A stretch of 36,082 nucleotides of DNA, from contig JAUHYI010000049.1 in assembly GCA_030426385.1 (NCBI GenBank), positions 1-36,082 of the forward strand, in the 5' to 3' direction. Source of the stretch: Phycisphaerae bacterium (GTDB taxonomy: Bacteria > Planctomycetota > Phycisphaerae > Phycisphaerales > Phycisphaeraceae). The position numbers and the translations under genes were made by a program. The notes under the pieces are model-generated. The model was not told where the DNA came from and did no database searches. It saw only the letters and a program-made list of their open reading frames with translations. Below are positions 30,570 through 36,082 of this stretch, piece by piece (the first letter of the stretch is position 1; each line of letters begins with the position of its first letter).

Positions 30570-31385
30570 TTAATCAGCAAATATTTCGTTGAAGAACGAT
30601 TGCATGAGTTGCCATGAGCGGTTGGCGGCGGGTGCGTTGTATTTGGCGCCGGGCATGTTGTGAGCGTCGACGCTGGGGGTGGTGAAGCTGTGGACCGCGT
30701 TGCCATATTGGATGAATTGCCAATCGGTGTCGGCGCGTTGCATGGCGGATTTGAAGTCGGCGAGCGTTTCGGGTTTGACGAAGGGATCGTCGGCCCCGTG
30801 ACAGACGAGGATTTTTGCAGTGATGTTTTTGTCATCGGATTCAGCGGGGGGCAGTGGGTTGCCGTGGAAGCTGACGACGCCTAGGAGTTGTTGGTTGGGC
30901 GTGCCTGAATAGGCGAGTTGGAGGACATTGGTGCCGCCGAAGCAATAGCCGATGGCGGCGAGTTTGTTGCGATTCGTTTGGGGTTGTTGGGCGAGGATGT
31001 TGAGTCCGGCGTTGGCGCGTGTGCGGAAGAGTTCAAGGTTGGTGTAGAAGGGTGTGGCCCACTGTTTGGCCTGGTTGGCATCGGTGGTGAGTTTGCCAGT
31101 GCCGTACATGTCGAGTGCGAGTGCGGTGTAACCGAGTTTGGCCAGGTCGATGGCCCGTTGGTTTTCATCATCGGAACGTCCCCACCATGCATGACAGACG
31201 AGCACGCCGGGCTGCGGCGTCGCGTCGGAAGCGATGGCATCATCGTAGGCGTAGAAGCCCTGATAGGTCTGATCGCCGATGGTGTAGTCGATGGTTTTGG
31301 TAACGATTTCCGCGTGTGTGGCAGGGGCGTACGTTGCAAGTGTGGTGAGGATGGCCAGTGCGGCGAGGGTGGTGCGGTATTTCAT
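30570..31385 (-). CDS. Secreted dienelactone hydrolase family protein
   Basis: An alpha/beta-hydrolase of the dienelactone hydrolase family with a 25-residue signal peptide ending in THAEI, so it is exported. The nucleophile is Cys148 in IGYCFGGTN, as in dienelactone hydrolase. Asp199 or Asp200 (HGADDPFVKPE) and His232 (NAVHSFT) complete the triad. PGVLVCHAWWGR is the oxyanion region. Length (271) is typical of the extended secreted form common in planctomycetes. Substrate is unknown. Start is the ATG at 31385. It is convergent with the lipoprotein gene at 29804 and precedes mobB in the minus-strand direction by 117 bases. Confidence 0.9.
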   Translation of the reverse strand: MKYRTTLAALAILTTLATYAPATHAEIVTKTIDYTIGDQTYQGFYAYDDAIASDATPQPGVLVCHAWWGRSDDENQRAIDLAKLGYTALALDMYGTGKLTTDANQAKQWATPFYTNLELFRTRANAGLNILAQQPQTNRNKLAAIGYCFGGTNVLQLAYSGTPNQQLLGVVSFHGNPLPPAESDDKNITAKILVCHGADDPFVKPETLADFKSAMQRADTDWQFIQYGNAVHSFTTPSVDAHNMPGAKYNAPAANRSWQLMQSFFNEIFAD

Positions 31386-31470
31386 GATTGGGATTCCGGT
31401 GTAGAGGTTTGTGGATTGATTTTAACGAATTGGTTGTGCGGTGTGTGTGATTGTGGATGGTGGGAAACGC

Positions 31471-31502
31471 TAAGTCGCAATCGGCGAGAGAGTGGCGGGA
31501 GA
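31471..31502 (+). repeat. Degenerate AKPQAA-type repeat with GAGAGTGGCGGGAGA tail, intergenic
   Basis: AACGCTAAGTCGCAATCGGC matches the CGCTAAGCCGCAAGCGGC module with two changes. It is followed by GAGAGAGTGGCGGGAGATT, a string shared with the array at 13987. It lies outside any gene, between the hydrolase and mobB. Confidence 0.65.
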
Positions 31503-32042
31503 TTAAAGGGTCATGACGTTGATGATATGTTGGGCGATGGCTGCGATGTCGTGGCGTGGCCAAACGGGGATGTTGATATCGGGCGGGAGTTGATCGGGTT
31601 GATCAGTGATGATGGCCGTGATGTCGTTTTGCAATTGCGCGATGAGCGGTTCGGTCGTGGTGGTGTGTGTACGGTGGATTTCGATTTTGATGGTGTTTGG
31701 TGTTGGGAGTGTTGGGAGTGTGGGGGGGGTGAGGGGTGTGGATTTGTCGCCCTCGACGAGGACGATGTCGCAATGCTGGTAGAGCGATTCAAGTTGCTGA
31801 TAAGGATCAGCGTCAGCGGTGGTGTGAATGGCCAGGTTGTTACCGGCGATGATCGCCGCGGGTTGTGCGCCAGCGGCGCGATGTTGGTGTGAGTCAGAGC
31901 CAGGCTTGTCGAGTTCGTAGGGATGGTTGGTGTGCTTGATCGTGCCGACGCGGAGGTTGCGTTTGCGCAGCTCGTGGGTGAGTTCGACGACGAAGGTGGT
32001 TTTGCCGTGGTTTTTGTAGCCAACGATATGGATGCGTTTCAT
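31503..32042 (-). CDS. mobB: Molybdopterin-guanine dinucleotide biosynthesis adapter MobB
   Basis: MobB is a small P-loop GTPase that assists MobA in attaching GMP to molybdopterin. P-loop GYKNHGKTT is at residues 8-16. LRVGTIKHTNH and LDKPGSDSHQHRAAGAQPAAII are the family marks, and VLVEGDKS is the Walker B region. At 179 residues it is of normal length. A Pro/Thr-rich stretch, PLTPPTLPTLPTPNT (about residues 103-117), is coded by G-rich DNA on the opposite strand. No other molybdenum cofactor gene is in the window. ATG at 32042 has no ribosome site. Confidence 0.92.
   Translation of the reverse strand: MKRIHIVGYKNHGKTTFVVELTHELRKRNLRVGTIKHTNHPYELDKPGSDSHQHRAAGAQPAAIIAGNNLAIHTTADADPYQQLESLYQHCDIVLVEGDKSTPLTPPTLPTLPTPNTIKIEIHRTHTTTTEPLIAQLQNDITAIITDQPDQLPPDINIPVWPRHDIAAIAQHIINVMTL
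31699..31737 (+). repeat. G-rich tandem repeat inside mobB
   Basis: GTGTTGGGA repeats in 9-base steps and ends in GTGTGGGGGGGGTGAGGGG. Read by the minus-strand gene it gives PLTPPTLPTLPT. The plus strand is G-rich although the gene runs on minus. Confidence 0.75.
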
Positions 32043-32167
32043 TTTTTTGAGTTACAAGTAAAAAGTGGAAAGTTAAAAGCGATGATGAATCAGGGGTATG
32101 ATGGTGTGGGTGGTTGGATTATAGAGGGGAAGGTCTGAGCGAATGTTTTTTTGCTATGGGATATGCG

Positions 32168-33334
32168 ATGAATGACGCGGTGAACGATACGAATGGTACG
32201 AATGATGCGTGGGGTGATGATGATCTGGCCTTGCTGGCCGAAGCGCATCGTGGGTATGAGACGTTGTCGCGTGAAATGGGTCGGGTGATTGTGGGACAAA
32301 CGGAAATTTTGCGATTGTTGCTAGCCGCGGTTTTTGCGGAGGGGCATGTGTTGTTGGTGGGCGTGCCGGGTTTGGCCAAGACGTTATTGGTGAAAACCTT
32401 GTCGCGAGCGTTGGGCTGGGATTTTAAGCGGATTCAGTTTACGCCTGACATGATGCCTGCGGATATTGTGGGGATGGAGTTGTTGCAGGAGGGAATGGGG
32501 AGTGTGGATGCGGGAGGGGGAGTAGACGCTAAGCCGCAAGCGGCGGGAGGAAGTGCGGGGGGGAATGCGGGGGAAAGTGTGGGGGGGAATGCGTGGGGGG
32601 GGCGTGTGATGCGGTTTGTGCGTGGGCCGATTTTTGCGAATCTGGTGTTAGCCGACGAGATCAATCGGACGCCGCCGAAGACGCAGTCCGCGTTGTTGGA
32701 AGCGATGCAGGAATACACGGTGACGAGCATGGGTCAGACGCATGCGTTGGCCAAGCCGTTTGTGGTGATCGCGACGCAGAACCCGATTGAGCAGGAGGGG
32801 ACGTATCCCTTGCCCGAGGCGCAGTTGGATCGATTTATGTTCAGCTTGTCGATGGCATATCCGACGCGTGACGAGGAATGTGCGATCGTGTCAGCCACGA
32901 CGGGGAGTGATGAAGTTGTGGTGGAAGCGGTGTTTGATGCGGCGCGGATGCGTGATGTGCAGGCATTGGTGCGACGGGTGCCTGCGTCGGCACACGTGGT
33001 TGATTATGCGGTGCGTTTGGCGCGGGCGACTCGGCCGAGCGTTGGTGCGAGTGGTGGTGTTGGAGGAGGAGATGTGCGTGTGGGGGCGTTTGTGGATCAG
33101 TATGTGGCATGGGGAGCAGGGCCCCGTGGCGGACAGCATATGATTCTGGCTGCGAAAGCGTTGGCGGTGTTGGACGGTGAGCCTGCGGTGGGTGTGCATC
33201 ATGTGTGTGAAGCGGCCAGGCATGTGCTGGTGCATCGTGTGCTGCCGAACTATCAGGCGATGGGCGAGGGGATTGATGCCGCGGCGATTGTGGCACATGT
33301 GATTGAACAGGTGGGCGAATCGGATTACGTGTGA
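32168..33334 (+). CDS. MoxR-family AAA ATPase with Gly-rich insert
   Basis: MoxR ATPases act as chaperones that activate or mature VWA-domain complexes. Walker A is GVPGLAKT (residues 65-72) and Walker B is LVLADEIN (about 159-166). IATQNPIEQEGTYPLPEAQLDRFMF is the diagnostic block. A C-terminal lid domain follows. An insert of about 36 residues (109-146) lies between GMELLQE and MRFVRGPIFAN: it holds GGGVDAKPQAAGG and then GSAGGNAGESVGGNAWGG, 4-residue periodic. Other in-frame starts are 32156 and TTG 32114; the ATG at 32168 gives 388 residues. It is the first gene of the MoxR - DUF58 - BatA cluster. Confidence 0.93.
   Translation: MNDAVNDTNGTNDAWGDDDLALLAEAHRGYETLSREMGRVIVGQTEILRLLLAAVFAEGHVLLVGVPGLAKTLLVKTLSRALGWDFKRIQFTPDMMPADIVGMELLQEGMGSVDAGGGVDAKPQAAGGSAGGNAGESVGGNAWGGRVMRFVRGPIFANLVLADEINRTPPKTQSALLEAMQEYTVTSMGQTHALAKPFVVIATQNPIEQEGTYPLPEAQLDRFMFSLSMAYPTRDEECAIVSATTGSDEVVVEAVFDAARMRDVQALVRRVPASAHVVDYAVRLARATRPSVGASGGVGGGDVRVGAFVDQYVAWGAGPRGGQHMILAAKALAVLDGEPAVGVHHVCEAARHVLVHRVLPNYQAMGEGIDAAAIVAHVIEQVGESDYV
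32527..32607 (+). repeat. AKPQAA module joined to G-rich repeat inside moxR
   Basis: GACGCTAAGCCGCAAGCGGC, then GGGAGGAAGTGCGGGGG and following 12-base steps (GGGAATGCGGGG, GAAAGTGTGGGG, GGGAATGCGTGG). The AKPQAA module and the G-rich array are adjacent here and again in the DUF58 gene. Confidence 0.85.
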
Positions 33335-33337
33335 TGC

Positions 33338-33390
33338 AGATATGTGGGTGGTGGGGTGGTGGTGTGTGGTGTGTGTGTGTGGGGGGGCGG
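33338..33390 (+). repeat. GT/GGT-rich microsatellite with G run
   Basis: GTGGGTGGTGGGGTGGTGG, then GTGTGTGGTGTGTGTGTG, ends in GTGGGGGGGCGGG. It lies between the MoxR and DUF58 genes. Confidence 0.7.
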
Positions 33391-33423
33391 GATTTTAGAA
33401 ATGGGTGAATCGGGAATGGAACA

Positions 33424-34524
33424 GTGACGCAAGCGAACCTGGGATTGGATCGACGATATCTGCGGGCGCGTGATCTGGCGTGGTTGCGTCGGTATCGTTT
33501 TGTTCGGCCGAGTGTGGCGGGTGGTGTGAGTGAAGGTACGTTTGTGGGTCGACATCGAACGCATCAGCGCGGGCGCGGTGCGGAGTTTGCCGACTACCGC
33601 GCGTATGTGCCCGGCGATTCCGTGAGCGATGTGGATTGGAAAATCTATGGGCGCAGCGATCGGTGGTACGTGAAGCAATACGAACATGAATCGGACATGA
33701 CCGTGGTGATGTTGGTCGATGCGTCGGGCTCGATGGGGTTTTCGGGATTGGCGGGTGGTGGTCGCGCTAAGCCGCAAGCGGCGGAAAAGAACACGGATAA
33801 GAACGCGGATAAGAACGCGGATAAGAACGCGGATAAGAATGCGGGTGGGAATACGGGTGAGAATGTGAGGGGGAATGTGGGGGGGGGAGTGGGGGGGAAA
33901 GTGGGGGGGGAAGTGTGGGGGGGGAAGTTTGATCGGGTGGGTGAGATTGCGGGTGCGATTGGATTTTTGCTGGTGCAGCAACAGGATCGGGTGGGGTTGG
34001 CGATTGCCCGTGATGGGTTGGCGCAGATGATCCGTGCGGGTTCGACGATGACGCATTTGCAACGGGTGATCGATGTATTGGAGGAGACGGCTATCGAGGG
34101 TCGTGCGAATTTGGCCGAGGCGCTGCGGGATATTGGCCCGCGGTTGCCAGCCCGATCGGTGTTGGTGGTGATCAGTGATTTGTGGGAAGGGGAGGCGGAT
34201 GACGTGGGCGAAAATGTAGAGGAGGGGATATTGCAAGGGTTGGCTGGGCATCGACATCGGGGTGGCGATGTGATTGTTTTTCACGTGCAGCATGACGATG
34301 AAATAGCGTTACCTGCGGTGGGGCGGGTGCGGATGGTTGATAATGAAACCGGCGAAGGGTTGACGGTTGATACGAATACAGCCCGCAAAGCGTACGATCG
34401 ATTCGCGGCAGAAAAACGAGCCCGATGGGCGCGGGCGTTGCGAGGCATGGGCGCAGATTATCAGTTGGTGACGATGCAGGGCTCATGTGAAATGGTGTTA
34501 CAGCGATTTTTGGCGCGGCGGTGA
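33424..34524 (+). CDS. DUF58/VWA-like protein with long repeat insert
   Basis: A DUF58 domain protein, the usual partner of MoxR in planctomycetes and many bacteria, 366 residues. EFADYRAYVPGDSVSDVDWKIYGRSDRWYVKQYEHESD is the DUF58 signature. VVMLVDASGSMGFSG is the MIDAS-type Asp-x-Ser-x-Ser motif at about 98-105. Residues about 107-167 are an insert: AKPQAA, then KNAD repeated, then GNTG, ENVR, GNVGG and KVGG. After it, DRVGEIAGAIGFLLVQQQDRVGLAI resumes the domain. GTG at 33424 is the start, with GGAA just before. Its gap to MoxR is 89 bases. Confidence 0.9.
   Translation: MTQANLGLDRRYLRARDLAWLRRYRFVRPSVAGGVSEGTFVGRHRTHQRGRGAEFADYRAYVPGDSVSDVDWKIYGRSDRWYVKQYEHESDMTVVMLVDASGSMGFSGLAGGGRAKPQAAEKNTDKNADKNADKNADKNAGGNTGENVRGNVGGGVGGKVGGEVWGGKFDRVGEIAGAIGFLLVQQQDRVGLAIARDGLAQMIRAGSTMTHLQRVIDVLEETAIEGRANLAEALRDIGPRLPARSVLVVISDLWEGEADDVGENVEEGILQGLAGHRHRGGDVIVFHVQHDDEIALPAVGRVRMVDNETGEGLTVDTNTARKAYDRFAAEKRARWARALRGMGADYQLVTMQGSCEMVLQRFLARR
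33766..33925 (+). repeat. AKPQAA module, KNAD 12-base repeat and G-rich array in one block
   Basis: CGCGCTAAGCCGCAAGCGGC is followed by about five copies of AAGAACGCGGAT (33789-33846, 12-base step), then steps such as GGGAATACGGGT, GAGAATGTGAGG and GGGAATGTGGGG. The unit therefore drifts from AAGAACGCGGAT to GGGAATGTGGGG along one array. All steps keep the reading frame. Confidence 0.9.
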
Positions 34525-34546
34525 TGGGGTAGTGTGATAGAACGAT

Positions 34547-36082
34547 ATGCTGGAATTGACAACGCCGATGATGTTGTGGGGATTGTTGGGATTGGCGTTG
34601 CCGATCGCGGCGCATGTGGCACGGCGACGTGTGATTCGTGTGGTGGAATTTCCTGCGGTGGCGTGGTTGGCGAAATCGGTGCGCGAACAGGTGCGCGTGG
34701 CGCGTTGGCGGGATGTTGTGTTGCTGGTGTTGCGATGTGCGGTGGTGGTGGGATTGGTGTTGGCGTTTAGTCAGCCGGTGTGGGTGGTGGGTGGTGGGGA
34801 TGATGGTGTGGCGCGTGGGGTGAAGGGTGGGGTGGAGGCAGATGTAAGTGGGGAAGTGGTGGTGGTTGTGGTGGATGTGAGTGCGTCGATGGGGTGGGTG
34901 GAATCAGGATTGTCACGGCGGGAAGTTGCAGCGAATACCGCGGTGCAGATTATTGAGGGTTTGAGGGTAGGGCGAGATCGGGTGGGCGTGGTGATGGCTG
35001 GTGGTGCGGCAGAAGTTTTGTTTGCCGAGCCGGTGTGGGATCTGGAATTGGCGGCAGGTGCGGTGCGTGAATGGTTTGATGGTGCAGGTGAGTTTGATGA
35101 GCGTGCAGATTTGGCGGGCGCGATTGCGATGGGTAGCCAGTTGGTGATGGATGCGGGCGGGGTCGGACGGTTGGTGGTGGTGTCGGATATGCAGGCGAGC
35201 CAATGGGATGAATGGTCCGATGAATCTGTGGGTGGCAGAGCGGGTGGCAGAGCGGGTGATAGAGCGGTTGAGGCGAGCGCATTGTGGCGCGGGTGGAAGA
35301 CGGTGGAGGTTGTGCGAATTGGTTGGGGGGATACGGATAATCGTTCGGTGGATGGTGTGGCAGTTTGGCCGACGGTGCCGATGTTGCGCGAAGGTGGCGG
35401 GGTAGTACGGTTGCATGGGCGGGTGACGAATCATCATGATGTTGCGGTGGTGGTGGATGTTGAAGCGGTATTGGATGGCGAGGTTGTGGGGCGACAAAAG
35501 GTGGCGTTGGAGGTGGGACAAAGTCGAGCGGTGGGATTTGATGCAGTGGTGCATGAGGTGGGCGATCATCGGGCCGCGATCGCGGTGAGTGATGATGGGT
35601 TGGCGATTGATAACGTGGCCAGTTGTGCGTTTCATGTGGTGGATCGAGTGCGGGTGCTGGTGGTTGGTGATGATGGTGCGGTTGCGGGTATAGGTGTAGG
35701 TGTGGAGGGGGTGAATGTGGGGGGAGATGTGGCGGAGAAAGTGGCGGGGAAAGTGGGGGGTGGGGGGTATTTTGTGGGGCGGGCGCTGGGGTCGGGTGGG
35801 GGTGGAGGTGAGGGTGGGGTGGGGGGGGGTGATGAGGTGGATGTGGAGATGTGGCATGGTGGGGAGATGAGTGCGGCGCGGTTGGGTGATGTGGATGTGG
35901 TGGTTGTGGTGGATTCGAGTGGTCTGGTGCGTGCGAATGTGGCCAGGTTGATTGAGTATGTGGATGGCGGTGGCGGGGTGATCTGGTTTGTGGATGACGC
36001 GGCGCGTTGGGCGATGTTGGATCAGGCGATGGGAGAGATGGGAGGCCGATTGGCCTGGGATGTGGGTGAGTTGCTGGGGATG
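34547..36082 (+). CDS. BatA/VWA-domain membrane protein, cut by window end
   Basis: The frame from the ATG at 34547 stays open for 512 codons to the last base, so the C-terminus is missing. The N-terminus, LTTPMMLWGLLGLALPIAAHV followed by an FPAVAWLAKSV block and a second helix (VVLLVLRCAVVVGLVLAF), matches the aerotolerance regulator (BatA) N-terminal domain. A VWA domain then begins with VVVVVDVSASMGW at about residues 105-117 and continues through RVGVVMAGGAAEVLFAEP and RLVVVSDMQAS. Residues about 381-431 are Gly/Val-rich repeats, GVNVGGDVAEKVAGKVGGG. It comes 22 bases after DUF58 and is likely in the same operon. It is probably anchored in the inner membrane. Confidence 0.85.
   Translation, partial: MLELTTPMMLWGLLGLALPIAAHVARRRVIRVVEFPAVAWLAKSVREQVRVARWRDVVLLVLRCAVVVGLVLAFSQPVWVVGGGDDGVARGVKGGVEADVSGEVVVVVVDVSASMGWVESGLSRREVAANTAVQIIEGLRVGRDRVGVVMAGGAAEVLFAEPVWDLELAAGAVREWFDGAGEFDERADLAGAIAMGSQLVMDAGGVGRLVVVSDMQASQWDEWSDESVGGRAGGRAGDRAVEASALWRGWKTVEVVRIGWGDTDNRSVDGVAVWPTVPMLREGGGVVRLHGRVTNHHDVAVVVDVEAVLDGEVVGRQKVALEVGQSRAVGFDAVVHEVGDHRAAIAVSDDGLAIDNVASCAFHVVDRVRVLVVGDDGAVAGIGVGVEGVNVGGDVAEKVAGKVGGGGYFVGRALGSGGGGGEGGVGGGDEVDVEMWHGGEMSAARLGDVDVVVVVDSSGLVRANVARLIEYVDGGGGVIWFVDDAARWAMLDQAMGEMGGRLAWDVGELLGM
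35694..35830 (+). repeat. 12-base G-rich repeats inside the BatA-like gene
   Basis: Steps GTGAATGTGGGG, GGAGATGTGGCG, GAGAAAGTGGCG and GGGAAAGTGGGG follow each other. They are read as VNVG, GDVA, EKVA and GKVG. A further G-rich patch (GSGGGGGEGGVGGG) follows to about 35830. Confidence 0.85.

Noticed and set aside
30918-31892. Open frame of 324 residues on plus, antisense to the hydrolase and mobB
   Set aside because: Shadow frame, Gly/Val-rich, crosses two real genes.
33325-34293. Open frame of 322 residues on minus, antisense to DUF58
   Set aside because: Arises from the codon bias of the plus gene; no domain, repeats of RVLIRVLI are the antisense of KNAD units.
34913-35857. Open frame of 314 residues on minus, antisense to the BatA-like gene
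   Set aside because: His/Pro/Thr-rich shadow of a GTG-rich coding strand; the plus frame has a BatA N-terminus and MIDAS motif.

Overview
The window looks like chromosomal DNA from a planctomycete, most plausibly a member of the Phycisphaerae or a relative. This is inferred from the gene content: an exosortase-type polysaccharide deacetylase, a phytanoyl-CoA dioxygenase next to an AraC regulator, a MoxR/DUF58/BatA cluster, mostly single-gene transcription units, often weak Shine-Dalgarno sites, and many dispersed repeats of the CACAGAGG type. No 16S or other marker gene is present, so the assignment is tentative. The genes are mainly housekeeping ones and I see no prophage, insertion sequence, CRISPR array or plasmid gene.

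Layout. 1-5300: a 35-base G run and G-rich DNA, galactokinase, a convergent TIM-barrel sugar isomerase, a D-alanine-type aminotransferase with a polyproline insert, tRNA-Arg(TCT), a rhodanese-like lipoprotein and a membrane protein with an acidic tail. 5300-13800: miaB, a lipoprotein, the divergent phyH/araC pair, an M19 dipeptidase, manA and a His/Ser-rich secreted protein. 13800-20000: ispG, a PmtA-like methyltransferase, thiS-thiG, an Ldh2-type dehydrogenase and a universal stress protein. 20000-27900: pyruvate kinase, polysaccharide deacetylase, a PrcB-domain lipoprotein, trmB divergent from thrS, a Sel1 lipoprotein and a short O6-alkylguanine methyltransferase. 27900-36082: aldo/keto reductase, a TrkA-N protein, an AT-rich lipoprotein, a dienelactone hydrolase, mobB and a MoxR - DUF58 - BatA/VWA cluster that runs off the end.

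The unusual part is the repeat content. A G-rich tandem repeat of about 12 bases (approximate unit RAAYGTGGGGGG) occurs at some twenty places. It lies between genes and also inside coding sequences, where a 12-base unit keeps the frame and adds 4-residue-periodic Gly/Asn/Val (GNVG-like) or Pro/Thr/Leu inserts. Proteins carrying such or related G-run-encoded inserts are the aminotransferase (poly-Pro), MiaB (twice), dipeptidase, TrmB, aldo/keto reductase, MobB, MoxR, DUF58 and BatA. The G-rich strand is nearly always the plus strand, whichever way the gene runs. A second intragenic module encodes AKPQAA in the same frame in three different proteins. Two REP-like palindrome families, the CACAGAGG family and several microsatellites fill the intergenic DNA.

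Functional links: thiS and thiG act together in thiazole synthesis. MoxR, DUF58 and BatA form a known chaperone/VWA module. miaB, trmB, thrS and the tRNA gene all serve translation. The other genes look metabolically independent.
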